A stretch of DNA of 24,722 nt from a bacterium (GCA_021807065.1 JAKAPO010000006.1:1-24722); one strand, 5' to 3'. Shown: positions 13,724-21,445, counted from the stretch's first letter. Program-made: numbers and translations. The notes: a model not told the origin generated them from the sequence alone.

Positions 13724-13729
13724 CAGTAC

Positions 13730-13894
13730 ATGGGAATTCGAATTTTTGAAGACGTGCAGGAGGCGCTGCGCGCCGGCTACGCCATCGAGTCACCGATCCC
13801 CGATTCCGAGGGGTTCCTGCACGCTCGCATCCATTTGGCGGGCGGCTGGGCGAGAGCGCTGATTCGCGCGAGGGCCGCGAGACCGTACGCGTGA
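13730..13894 (+). CDS. 54-residue protein of unknown function, coupled to patatin gene
   Basis: ATG 13730 follows CATAAT by six bases, suggesting a leaderless start; no Shine-Dalgarno is present. The sequence (MGIRIFEDVQEALRAGYAIE, then SPIPDSEGFLHARIHLAGGW and ARALIRARAARPYA) is soluble and slightly basic, with an Ala/Arg-rich helical end and no known domain. Its stop overlaps the start of the patatin-like gene as GTGA, so the two are translationally coupled and probably work together. The open frame upstream to 13418 is shadow of the divergent methyltransferase. Confidence 0.6.
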   Translation: MGIRIFEDVQEALRAGYAIESPIPDSEGFLHARIHLAGGWARALIRARAARPYA

Positions 13895-14922
13895 GAGCCC
13901 TGGTATTGAGCGGCGGCGGCGCGCGAGGAGCCTACGAAGCGGGCGTGGCGAGCGTGCTCGCGCGATCGCAGGTTTACGACGTGATTTCCGGAGCCTCAAT
14001 CGGCGCAATCAACGCTGCATTCGTTGCTTCGGGTCGCGCCGATAGGCTGGAATCCTTCTGGCAAGACACGCTTCCGTCACGCGTGCCGAAGCTCTTGCCG
14101 CACATTCCCAAGTTGCGCCATATGCTCGCCGATTTCAACGCACTCGGGAACGGCTCGCGTTGGAGCGACGCCCGGCGCTTGATCCACGCGCTCTCCGACA
14201 TGCGATTCCTGAATCTGTTCCGCGAACGACGCGGCCCGTTGCCGCCACGAATCGCGGCGCTCGCTCGCGAGCTGGGCACCTTCCTTGATCTCTCGGCGAT
14301 TCGGTGCCGGTTGATGATTGCCGCGACGAACGTGACGCTCGGCGTTCCCGCGATCTTCTACGCAAACGGTGATGGCATGCCGATCCGGCGCGTCGACGAC
14401 TCCGCTGAGACGAGCGAGTGGCGCGCGCTGCAGGCGGAACAATTCGCGTTGTCCGTTCTCGCATCGGCCGCACTGCCCGGTTTGATGGCTCCCATCACGC
14501 TCAAGTTCGAAGATGGCGTGCGTAGCTACGGTGACGGCGGACTCGTGCATAACTCGCCAATCGCATTGGCGATCGATGCCGGCGCCACCGACCTTACGGT
14601 GGTTTTCGTCGATCCCGTCTCCGATGCCGCGTGCTCTTGTCCGGAGCATGGCGTCGGCCACCTCATCTGCGCTGTCTTCGTCATGCTCCAGCAGCGGATG
14701 CTTGATTACGAGCTTCGCCTCGTCGAAGCGACGAATGCGCTGATCCGCAACGGCTCCTTAGCGGGCCGGCGTGAGATTCGCGTGCGGTGCTTGCGGCCCG
14801 AGGAGCCGCTGGAAATCGATATTCTCGGCTTTGACGACACCCGCGGCGTCGCGCACGCTTTCCGGCTGGGAGCGCTCGATGCGCAACGGAGCTTAGACGC
14901 GCGTAAAGCATCGCTCGTGTGA
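13891..14922 (+). CDS. Patatin-like phospholipase
   Basis: 343 residues from GTG 13891. The N-terminus gives the oxyanion-hole motif SGGGARG (7-13), nucleophile elbow GASIG (34-38, Ser36) and, further on, the catalytic DGG (D215-G217) in SYGDGGLVHNSP, the complete Ser-Asp dyad of the patatin family. No signal peptide or membrane segment is seen, so it is probably a cytoplasmic or inner-membrane-surface lipid acyl hydrolase. There is a CSCPEHG motif at about 247-253 and an unusual C-terminal extension (about 255-343). It is coupled to the 54-residue gene. Its TGA (14920-14922) lies inside an exact CRP-type site for the following operon. Confidence 0.9.
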   Translation: MRALVLSGGGARGAYEAGVASVLARSQVYDVISGASIGAINAAFVASGRADRLESFWQDTLPSRVPKLLPHIPKLRHMLADFNALGNGSRWSDARRLIHALSDMRFLNLFRERRGPLPPRIAALARELGTFLDLSAIRCRLMIAATNVTLGVPAIFYANGDGMPIRRVDDSAETSEWRALQAEQFALSVLASAALPGLMAPITLKFEDGVRSYGDGGLVHNSPIALAIDAGATDLTVVFVDPVSDAACSCPEHGVGHLICAVFVMLQQRMLDYELRLVEATNALIRNGSLAGRREIRVRCLRPEEPLEIDILGFDDTRGVAHAFRLGALDAQRSLDARKASLV

Positions 14923-14972
14923 GCGCCCTTACAGAAGCCACGACGATCCTGCGCTATAAAGCGGGTCAGGAG
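14918..14972 (+). promoter_or_regulatory. Exact CRP-type site, -10 and Shine-Dalgarno of the 14978-19829 operon
   Basis: TGTGA-GCGCCC-TTACA (14918-14933) matches the motif exactly; its first half supplies the patatin stop. The centre (14925.5) is 29.5 bp from TATAAA (14955-14960), so the start point near 14967 is at -41.5 from the site centre, ideal class II geometry. AGGAG (14968-14972) lies five bases before ATG 14978. Confidence 0.7.
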
Positions 14973-14977
14973 ATGCA

Positions 14978-15475
14978 ATGAGTTCACATATACGAGAACA
15001 GACTGACACATTAGAAAAACTTCGCCTCGACTACGTCCACGGCGCTATCGCCGGCTTGATCGGCGGGATCACCATGGCGATGGTCACGATGATGCTCACC
15101 GGCATGATGGGCATGGGCATTTGGGCTATGCCGAAGATGATCGGCGGGCTTGCGCTCGGGCCGCAAGCGGTGATGACGGGCGGCGTGGCGGTCATCGTGG
15201 CGGGGCTCATGATCCACATGATGCTTTCAGTCATGTTTGGACTCGTCTACGCAATGATCGTCAACGTCGTGACGCGCGAGCTCTGGTTGACGGGTCTCAC
15301 GCTTGGCATTGCGTTGTGGCTTGTCAACTTCTACGCGGTCGGCGCGGTGTGGCCGGCGGCCGCGATGATGCAGAAGGAACCGCTCGCGTTAGCAGCCTTG
15401 TCGCACCTCGTCTTCGGAACCGTCACCGCGTTGGTTGCCTCCCGCTTCGTTCGCAGAGCGCACGCAGCCGCGTGA
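14978..15475 (+). CDS. Met-rich four-TM membrane protein
   Basis: 165 residues, ATG with Shine-Dalgarno AGGAG. Four membrane segments at about 24-45, 58-85, 90-122 and 135-158. The first is extremely Met-rich (MAMVTMMLTGMMGMGIWAMP), followed by HMMLSVMFGL and MMQKEP. Met-rich membrane helices suggest soft-metal (Cu, Hg) contact, although this is also seen in unrelated permeases. No named family is recognised. It is the first gene of a five-gene operon and overlaps the MerT-like gene by GTGA, which supports a metal-related role. Expression probably depends on the CRP-type site at 14918. Confidence 0.75.
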   Translation: MSSHIREQTDTLEKLRLDYVHGAIAGLIGGITMAMVTMMLTGMMGMGIWAMPKMIGGLALGPQAVMTGGVAVIVAGLMIHMMLSVMFGLVYAMIVNVVTRELWLTGLTLGIALWLVNFYAVGAVWPAAAMMQKEPLALAALSHLVFGTVTALVASRFVRRAHAAA

Positions 15476-15852
15476 ACAGAAGGCGTCTCGCGATCACCTC
15501 AGGACTGGCCGGCGCATTCACCGCCTCGCTGTGTTGCGCCGGCCCGCTCATCCTCGCGCTCTTCGGACTGCTGTCGATCTCCGCCGCCGGCGCGCTGGGC
15601 GAAGCGCTCTTCCGCCGCTACTGGTGGGTCTTCGTTTCCGGGGGATTGACGATCACGGTCGGCTCCGTTCTCTGGGCGATGCGCCCCGGGAGGAACTGCC
15701 CCGCCGACGAGGCAACGCGCCTGCACAGGGCACGGCGCAACACGCTGGCACTTGCGGTCGGCATCTTCGTCGGCGGCTATCTCGTTTGGGATTTCGTGAT
15801 CGTCGAGTCCGTCGGCATCCACCTGGGCGCTTGGAGCAATCCGCTCCGATAG
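15472..15852 (+). CDS. MerT-like small membrane transporter
   Basis: 126 residues from GTG 15472, which overlaps the preceding stop. The first membrane helix carries a vicinal Cys pair, TASLCCAGPLILALFGL (about residues 15-31), as in MerT/MerC mercuric-ion transporters, where the CC pair in TM1 accepts Hg2+. A second helix (VFVSGGLTITVGSVLWAM) and a third (NTLALAVGIFVGGYLVWDF) follow. MerT itself has about 116 residues with a second Cys pair between helices 2 and 3; here there is only one Cys (RNC) there. The ion may therefore differ from mercury. The pairing with a Met-rich membrane protein supports soft-metal transport. Confidence 0.65.
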   Translation: MNRRRLAITSGLAGAFTASLCCAGPLILALFGLLSISAAGALGEALFRRYWWVFVSGGLTITVGSVLWAMRPGRNCPADEATRLHRARRNTLALAVGIFVGGYLVWDFVIVESVGIHLGAWSNPLR

Positions 15853-15862
15853 GAATCCGCGT

Positions 15863-16516
15863 GTGCCGTTCATGAGTTCGGATCGGCTTGCCAAACTCTA
15901 CGATCGCATCGGCTCGCTGCAAGACACGCAATACTTCTACGAGGATCCCGCGATGCAGGTATTGTTGCAGTTCGGCGACTTCGGATCGGCGTGCAACGTC
16001 TATGAAGCGGGTTGCGGAACCGGTCGCGTGGCACGGATGCTGCTCTCTCAAGTATTCGCTCCCAGCTGCCGGTATCTAGGAGCGGATCTGAGTGCGAAGA
16101 TGGTCACGACGGCGCACGAAGCGATCGCTCCGTGGTCACCGAGGGCCACCGTCGTTCGCGCAGACGTCACGACCTACCACCCCGATGACGGCCCGTTCGA
16201 CCGCGTCTTGAGCCTCTTCGTGGTCGATCTCTTCGACCCGCAGCGCATTCGCGCGTTCCTCGATCGCGCCTACGGCGCTCTAAGCGATAGCGGTCTTCTT
16301 TGCATTGGAGGTCTTGCCGAGGGCGAGGGCGGCGCGGCGCGACTGATTTCGGAAGTGTGGAAACGCGTGCACGACGTCGTTCCGGTGGTCGTCGGGGGCT
16401 GCCGTCCCGGCAGCGTCATCGAGGAGCTGGACCGGGATCGGTGGCGCATCGTTCACGTGGAGCGGCGCTGCAGCTTCGGACTCTGCTCCGAGGCGGCGAT
16501 CGCCGCAAAGATCTAG
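15863..16516 (+). CDS. Class I SAM-dependent methyltransferase
   Basis: 217 residues from GTG 15863 (GGA six bases upstream); ATG 15872 is an alternative. Motif I VYEAGCGTGRVARML (about 46-60), motif II with LGADLSAKM, motif III/IV GPFDRVLSLFVVDLFD. Near the end an SFGLCSEAAI segment contains the only Cys besides three in the body. Small-molecule or lipid methyltransferase type; the substrate is unknown. Ten bases after the MerT-like gene and twelve before the glycosidase gene, so it sits mid-operon. Metal or metalloid methylation is a conceivable role beside a MerT-like gene but there is no specific motif for it. Confidence 0.85.
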   Translation: MPFMSSDRLAKLYDRIGSLQDTQYFYEDPAMQVLLQFGDFGSACNVYEAGCGTGRVARMLLSQVFAPSCRYLGADLSAKMVTTAHEAIAPWSPRATVVRADVTTYHPDDGPFDRVLSLFVVDLFDPQRIRAFLDRAYGALSDSGLLCIGGLAEGEGGAARLISEVWKRVHDVVPVVVGGCRPGSVIEELDRDRWRIVHVERRCSFGLCSEAAIAAKI

Positions 16517-16528
16517 AAGCACAGTCGC

Positions 16529-19000
16529 ATGGCGCACAAACCGCTGCCGGCCTTTCATCTGCCGGATTCACAGTTGGGTATGGGTGCGAGCCTCGGCAAC
16601 GGCGCCGTTTGGATCAATACGAAGAATACCGGCGTCGTCGAACGCGTCTTTGCCGTCGCGGCGGGAGAGAGTTTGATCGGAACGATCAGCCTTCGCTACG
16701 GTGGCATGTCGCTGCCGATCGGCGCGAGTCGCTCGCTGCATCAAGACGCAGCCGCATTCATCGGACTGCGTCCCGACGGACCACGCCGTGACTTCGAGAT
16801 CCATCCCGCATATCAGCGTGTCTCCTACACGATCGCCGGAAGCGTTCTCGTCGAGGAGACGACCTTCGTTCCTCTCGTCGACGGCGATCCCCGAAAAGAT
16901 CCGCCGGTCGTGCATCAGCACGTCCGCCTCACCAGCCGCGACCGCGCGAAGCACCGGCTGCGCATCATCGCGTATGCACGCCTTCGCGGCAGCACGAGTG
17001 CCGACATCGAAGCCGCGTACGACGAGCGAATGAAAGCGCTCGTTGCCTGGAACCGGTCCGCTCCGCAACTGGTGCGGATTTTCGGTCTGAGTACCACGCC
17101 GACCGCATACGAAGTTTCCTTCGATTTCGGAAGCGTCTACGATCCGTCACACGTTCACGCGCTCTCCAGCTCCATCGAAGCATCGGGCGACGTTCTCGGA
17201 GCACTTCAAATGGACATCGACTTGGGCGCAGAACAAGGTTACGAGTTCACGGTCTACGCCGGCGTCTTCGTAAATGGGCGTTCCGAAGCCGTGCGCGACT
17301 ATTCGCAGCTGCCCGATATGCGCTCTGCGCTTGAATCAACCACTTCGCATCTCGAAGATTGCCTGCGCTACGCGCAGGTGGTGACACCCGATCCTGCGAT
17401 CAACGAGGCTGCGCTCTGGAGCAAGGTCAACATGCGCCGCGTGATGGCCTCCTATCCGCAAGGGCTTGCGTTTACGAACGACCCGGGCGCCTCAAACGCG
17501 GTCGTCATTCGAGACAGCGCGTGGTTCGTCTACGGCAACGACTATTTCATGCCGTCGTTCTCACGCGCACTGCTCGAGAAGATTGCGGAGAAGCAGTACG
17601 AAAGCGGCAAACTCCCCGAGTTCTACGACGCCGTCACCGGCCGCATCGAGGACGACGGGCTCAACATCAACGACGACACACCACTCTACATCTGCGCGGT
17701 CCATCATCAGGCCCGCACGAGCGGCGATCTCGAATGGCTACGATCGATGTATCCGTCGGTAGCGCGCGCGGCTAACTACATCATGTCGCAGATGGACGAG
17801 CGGGATTTGGTCCTTTGCACGGCGCGAGATCCGCGCGGGAACGTCTGGGCGATTGCGAGCTGGCGCAATATCATTCCGCTCTACACGATCAACGGGGCCG
17901 TCACCGAGATCAACGCCGAGTGCGTCGCCGCCCTTCGCGAGGCAGCCGAGATGGCGTACGGCGCAGGTCACCGGAAAGACGCGCAGAACTTTCGAGCGGC
18001 CGCCGAGCGAGTACGTGCGGCGATGGACCGGCACCTGATCAATCCCGACAACGGTCTCTACTATCTCAACATCGACCTCGAGGGCAACGTGCACACCGAC
18101 GTCACCGGCGACGAAGTCTTTCCTGTCATGTTCGCAGCGTGCAGCGAGGAAACGGGCTTCCGCATCGTCAGCCGCCTCAACGCGCCGGATTTTTGGACGT
18201 CCGCGGGACTGCGCACCGCGTCGCGTAACGACCCGCTCTACGACCCGTCCAATTACTCAGGGCTCATGGGCGGCGTGTGGCCTGGATTGACTTGGTGGTA
18301 TGCTTTCGCTGCCGCGCGCTACCATCCCGAGTTCATGGTACGCGCACTGCGTTCGTCGTTCGCTCACTATGCCGCGGATCCGAAGAAGAACAACACGGTG
18401 CCGGGACAGTTCAGCGAATGGTTCGATGGCGAGAGTCTGACGAACAAAGGCATGCGCCTCTCGCCGTGGGAGCCGCCGCGTTTCCTCTGGGCCGCGATCG
18501 AAGGTGTCTGCGGCGTCACGCTCGAGCATGGCCGTCCGCGCATTGCGCCGCTCGTCCCGCAGACGTGGACGTGGCTGGGGCTACGACGCTTGCCGTATCA
18601 CGGGAAAGAGCTTAGCTATTTTGCGGTTCGCATGAACGGCGGGTTTCGGATCTACACCACCGGCCCGATCGAAAGCCGCTCGGAGGTTCACCTCTACGAT
18701 GACGACGTCTCGGATGACGTCAGCGCCTTTGCCGACGGCGCCGTCGCGCTAGCCTTTCACAGCAACGGCACGATCGCGGTGCTGCTCGGAAACACGACGC
18801 CTCACACGCTCAACGTTGCGCTCGACGTCGCCAAGCTGCTGCAACCTTCCACGTGTTACCGCCTGCGCGTCTACGATAGCGAACGGCGCGAATGGGGCAC
18901 GTTCGGCGAAGGCGAGGGAGCGCAGTTCGCGGGGCTCGCGTTATCGGTCGACTCCCTCGGATTCCGATTGATCGAGATTACTTCCAGCGATACCAACTAA
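16529..19000 (+). CDS. (alpha/alpha)6-barrel glycoside hydrolase/phosphorylase, large
   Basis: 823 residues without signal peptide. An N-terminal beta-sandwich (about 1-270) precedes a six-hairpin barrel (about 290-680) and a C-terminal beta domain, the layout of GH15/63/65/94-like enzymes. Recognisable barrel blocks are IRDSAWFVYGNDYFMPSF (from about 327), GLNINDDTPLYICAVHHQ, and PGQFSEWFDGESLTNKGMRL (from about 624), then SPWEPPRFLWAAIEGVCGV and LPYHGKELSYFAVRM. Conserved acids at NDDTP and SEWFDGE are candidate catalytic residues, but I cannot assign a family or substrate. Fourth gene of the operon at 14978; the DUF4396 gene follows by four bases. Confidence 0.78.
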   Translation: MAHKPLPAFHLPDSQLGMGASLGNGAVWINTKNTGVVERVFAVAAGESLIGTISLRYGGMSLPIGASRSLHQDAAAFIGLRPDGPRRDFEIHPAYQRVSYTIAGSVLVEETTFVPLVDGDPRKDPPVVHQHVRLTSRDRAKHRLRIIAYARLRGSTSADIEAAYDERMKALVAWNRSAPQLVRIFGLSTTPTAYEVSFDFGSVYDPSHVHALSSSIEASGDVLGALQMDIDLGAEQGYEFTVYAGVFVNGRSEAVRDYSQLPDMRSALESTTSHLEDCLRYAQVVTPDPAINEAALWSKVNMRRVMASYPQGLAFTNDPGASNAVVIRDSAWFVYGNDYFMPSFSRALLEKIAEKQYESGKLPEFYDAVTGRIEDDGLNINDDTPLYICAVHHQARTSGDLEWLRSMYPSVARAANYIMSQMDERDLVLCTARDPRGNVWAIASWRNIIPLYTINGAVTEINAECVAALREAAEMAYGAGHRKDAQNFRAAAERVRAAMDRHLINPDNGLYYLNIDLEGNVHTDVTGDEVFPVMFAACSEETGFRIVSRLNAPDFWTSAGLRTASRNDPLYDPSNYSGLMGGVWPGLTWWYAFAAARYHPEFMVRALRSSFAHYAADPKKNNTVPGQFSEWFDGESLTNKGMRLSPWEPPRFLWAAIEGVCGVTLEHGRPRIAPLVPQTWTWLGLRRLPYHGKELSYFAVRMNGGFRIYTTGPIESRSEVHLYDDDVSDDVSAFADGAVALAFHSNGTIAVLLGNTTPHTLNVALDVAKLLQPSTCYRLRVYDSERREWGTFGEGEGAQFAGLALSVDSLGFRLIEITSSDTN

Positions 19001-19004
19001 TACG

Positions 19005-19829
19005 ATGGTGCTGGACGGAGTGATGCTCCTCTGGTTCTCGCTGACGGTGATTGCCGTGGCGTTCGTTGCGGTCGATATCCGCTCGACGCCCGAGTCGGGA
19101 ATTCTCAAGTTGGGCTTCGTGCTCGTCACGGCCTACACGGGCCCCTTCGGTGCCTTCCTCTACGTGCTCGGCTGCCGCGAACCGCTGCCCGGGCTGCACG
19201 AACAGTACACTGCAGCACGTTGGCGACAGGTACTCGGTTCCACAATGCACTGCGTCGCAGGTGACGGCGTCGGCATTCTTGCCGGCGCGGCGATCGCGTC
19301 GTATCTCGCGCTGCCGCAGAGTCCGGACATCGTGGTCGAGTACGCACTCGGTTTCGGATTCGGGTGGACGATCTTTCAGGCATTGTTCATGCGCGACATG
19401 GCCGGCGGCTCGTACCGGCGCGCGCTCCGCAGTACGTTCCTGCCCGAGTTCGCGTCGATGAACATGCTGATGGCGGGAATGTTGCCGATCGCGGCGTTGG
19501 GACGCACCGCGATAGCTGCCGCGCGAACGCCGCTGCATCCGCAGTTCTGGTTCGTCATGAGCATTGCGCTGTTAGGCGGCTTTCTCGTTGCGTATCCCGT
19601 GAACTGGTGGCTCGTCGCAAGAGGCCTGAAGCATGGAATGATGACCGTTCGCCCCGAGGCGAGCGGTCACGCCTTCCACGAAGGCGCCCATACCGTGCCC
19701 AGTCCACTCCAGTCTGACCGCCATGAAACACGCGTTTCCAGAACCGAAACCGCGTGGGTGATGCTCCTGTCGATCGCTTTCCTCGCGGCAGGCATAGCTC
19801 TCTCGTCTCTCATCGCCCAGATAGGCTAA
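19005..19829 (+). CDS. DUF4396 membrane protein
   Basis: 274 residues, about six membrane segments. The family signature is clear: GSTMHCVAGDGVGILAGAAI (about 78-97), EYALGFGFGWTIFQALFMRD, then MAGGSYRRAL and SMNMLMAGMLPI, and a last part with YPVNWWLV and a His-containing tail. The HCxxGDxxG block in the membrane suggests metal or heme contact; the function of the family is unknown. Residues 210-245 form a loop with three His (GHAFHEGAHTV) before the last helix. Last gene of the five-gene operon. Converges on the minus-strand genes at 19938. Confidence 0.8.
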   Translation: MVLDGVMLLWFSLTVIAVAFVAVDIRSTPESGILKLGFVLVTAYTGPFGAFLYVLGCREPLPGLHEQYTAARWRQVLGSTMHCVAGDGVGILAGAAIASYLALPQSPDIVVEYALGFGFGWTIFQALFMRDMAGGSYRRALRSTFLPEFASMNMLMAGMLPIAALGRTAIAAARTPLHPQFWFVMSIALLGGFLVAYPVNWWLVARGLKHGMMTVRPEASGHAFHEGAHTVPSPLQSDRHETRVSRTETAWVMLLSIAFLAAGIALSSLIAQIG

Positions 19830-19891
19830 CGGGCGGGTGCTCGAGGAGCGATCGTGGGGGTGGACTTGCCGCTCTATGCCTTTTCCACGCC

Positions 19892-19936
19892 GCCTCTACA
19901 GACGCTCCCTACAGTCTCCCGCTCCCTACAGTCTCC
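19892..19936 (+). repeat. Short tandem repeats, 17-bp period, in a convergent intergenic gap
   Basis: GCTCCCTACAGTCTCC occurs at 19904-19919 and again exactly at 19921-19936, with a decayed partial copy (GCCTCTACAGAC, 19892-19903). They lie between the ends of the DUF4396 gene and the small exported-protein gene (19830-19937). No hairpin is formed by the repeats and no gene is present. Confidence 0.75.
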
Positions 19937-19937
19937 G

Positions 19938-20282
19938 TCACGCTCGTGGGACGAGGCGAATCATCTCTTCGGGCGCCAGGCACGGGATCATCATCATGAC
20001 ATGATCGTGACGGACGGTGATCGTCCGGCCGTCTGCAAGCCGCAGAACGTTCGTACAGTGCGAGACTCCCTGCATGTCGGGAGCGCAGTTCGTGTCGGTG
20101 AGCACCCGCGCAACGGTCGCGCGGTTCGGCATCGGCCCGGCGATCAACCGAACCACATCGCCGCCAGGTGCGACTGCTGCCGCGCGTATGAGAATGACCG
20201 TGCGGGTGGAGGTGCTCGCGGATGCTGATTGCAACGTCATCGCGAGTGCCGCGCATAACGCGGCGGCAGACTTGGCGATCAC
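19938..20282 (-). CDS. Small exported protein, unknown function
   Basis: 114 residues from GTG 20282, which overlaps the stop of the cytochrome-porin gene as GTGA; the frame to 20315 would spoil the signal peptide. Signal peptide VIAKSAAALCAALAMTLQSA-SA, then a compact domain containing TNCAPDMQGVSHCTNVLRLA, DGRTITVRHDHVMMMIPCLA and PEEMIRLVPRA. Three Cys and several His/Met (HDHVMMM) in a mature protein of about 92 residues are compatible with a disulfide or metal site. It recalls a widespread group of uncharacterised exported proteins, with no known function. Coupled to the cytochrome-porin gene, so probably in the same process. Confidence 0.75.
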   Translation of the reverse strand: MIAKSAAALCAALAMTLQSASASTSTRTVILIRAAAVAPGGDVVRLIAGPMPNRATVARVLTDTNCAPDMQGVSHCTNVLRLADGRTITVRHDHVMMMIPCLAPEEMIRLVPRA

Positions 20283-21445
20283 AGCGGCGAGACCCACCAG
20301 AGTCCCGCGCGCCACGCCGGCGTCGAGTTCTGCTGGAGGCCGCTTTCGAGGAACAGATGGAGGTAATCGAGCTTTGCGAGCGGTTGCAACGAAAGATCGA
20401 TGTCTCCGCCATGGGTCACGTTTCCGAGGCCGTCGCCGGTCATCTCCTGACGCAAGCCGATGATACCGCGCTGGTTGAAGATCGGTTCGTAGAGCTCGAC
20501 CGTGTCGGTGACGCTGTGTGCCGGAGGCAGCATCATCATGGGGCCGCCCATCCCCATCGCCAAGCCGGGATTCGCGTCATATCCCCATTGGTAGAGCGCG
20601 AAGAATCCTGGAACGGCATGCGGTCCGGGATCGCGTTGCGCGTACACACCGATTGTCCGATACGGATCGACTCCGCCTTCGGCTAGCGGATACGAGCCGA
20701 TGCTGCCGTAGAGTCCCGCCTCGAACGGCTTGCCCGGATCCGCGTACGCGGCGATCCACTCGAACGTCTTGTCGGTGTCGCTCGAGAAATCCGTCGCTCC
20801 GCTCCAGTCGGCATTGCTTCCGAGCCACGCCGCTTGAACGTAGAGGTCCGAGCGGACGTAGCTGAACGCAGCTCCCCATCGCATCATGTCCTGCTGGTAC
20901 ATGTGCTCGCCGACCATCATCTCCGCCGACGCATACGGTGCGATGTCCGACTGATTGCTGAAGGGACCAGGCACCGGAAGTCCCGACAGCTTCCCGACGA
21001 AGAGGTGGCCGTAGCCATCGAACAGCTTGCTGTAGACGATCTGGAACGTGTCCAGTCCGCCCGGCTCGTTGCCTTGCGTGATCCATTGATGGACGTGATA
21101 GGTCAGACCGTCGGCGATATAGCCGGCGATGTGGATCGCGAGATTTCCGAGCTGCATCCGAGGAGAGGCTTGACTGTCGTACATCGGCTCCTCGGCAATA
21201 TTGACCGGCACGCCCTTGTCCAACAGGCTGCGGTCGAGCGCCGCATATCCCGTTCGCTGGATGTAACGCCCGTATGCGTTGAGCAACGGCGGAACGGTAT
21301 GACAGACAGAGCAGCTCACGCCGTAGGCTTTCGCGAACGACGGCAGCGCCTGCGCGCGTTGCATCTGCGCCGGCGAGAACCAGACGAGTGCGACAAATGT
21401 CATGAGAGCAGCGGTAAAAGTTGCGAATTGCCAGGATGCTCTCAC
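20279..21445 (-). CDS. Monoheme cytochrome-porin fusion, Cyc2-like
   Basis: 388 residues from GTG 21445 (AGGAG eight bases upstream); the frame further upstream is non-coding. Signal peptide (FATFTAALMTFVALVWFSPA) with cleavage near AQA, then ALPSFAKAYGVSCSVCHTVP with heme-binding CxxCH (C45, C48, H49) and LLNAYGRYIQRTGY, the same N-terminal pattern as Cyc2 outer-membrane iron-oxidising cytochromes. The remaining 320 residues alternate hydrophobic/polar in beta strands and end in an aromatic strand (GLWWVSPL), as expected for a porin of about 16 strands. Cyc2 proteins have about 400-480 residues, so this is a small member. It may pass electrons across the outer membrane; alternatively it is a related cytochrome-barrel protein of unknown use. 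A Met-rich loop (GLAMGMGGPMMMLPP) is notable. Not flanked by other cytochromes here. Confidence 0.7.
   Translation of the reverse strand: MRASWQFATFTAALMTFVALVWFSPAQMQRAQALPSFAKAYGVSCSVCHTVPPLLNAYGRYIQRTGYAALDRSLLDKGVPVNIAEEPMYDSQASPRMQLGNLAIHIAGYIADGLTYHVHQWITQGNEPGGLDTFQIVYSKLFDGYGHLFVGKLSGLPVPGPFSNQSDIAPYASAEMMVGEHMYQQDMMRWGAAFSYVRSDLYVQAAWLGSNADWSGATDFSSDTDKTFEWIAAYADPGKPFEAGLYGSIGSYPLAEGGVDPYRTIGVYAQRDPGPHAVPGFFALYQWGYDANPGLAMGMGGPMMMLPPAHSVTDTVELYEPIFNQRGIIGLRQEMTGDGLGNVTHGGDIDLSLQPLAKLDYLHLFLESGLQQNSTPAWRAGLWWVSPL

Noticed and set aside
13418..13729. Upstream extension of the 54-residue gene
   Set aside because: This part is antisense to the divergent methyltransferase, and CATAAT plus ATG 13730 give a better start.
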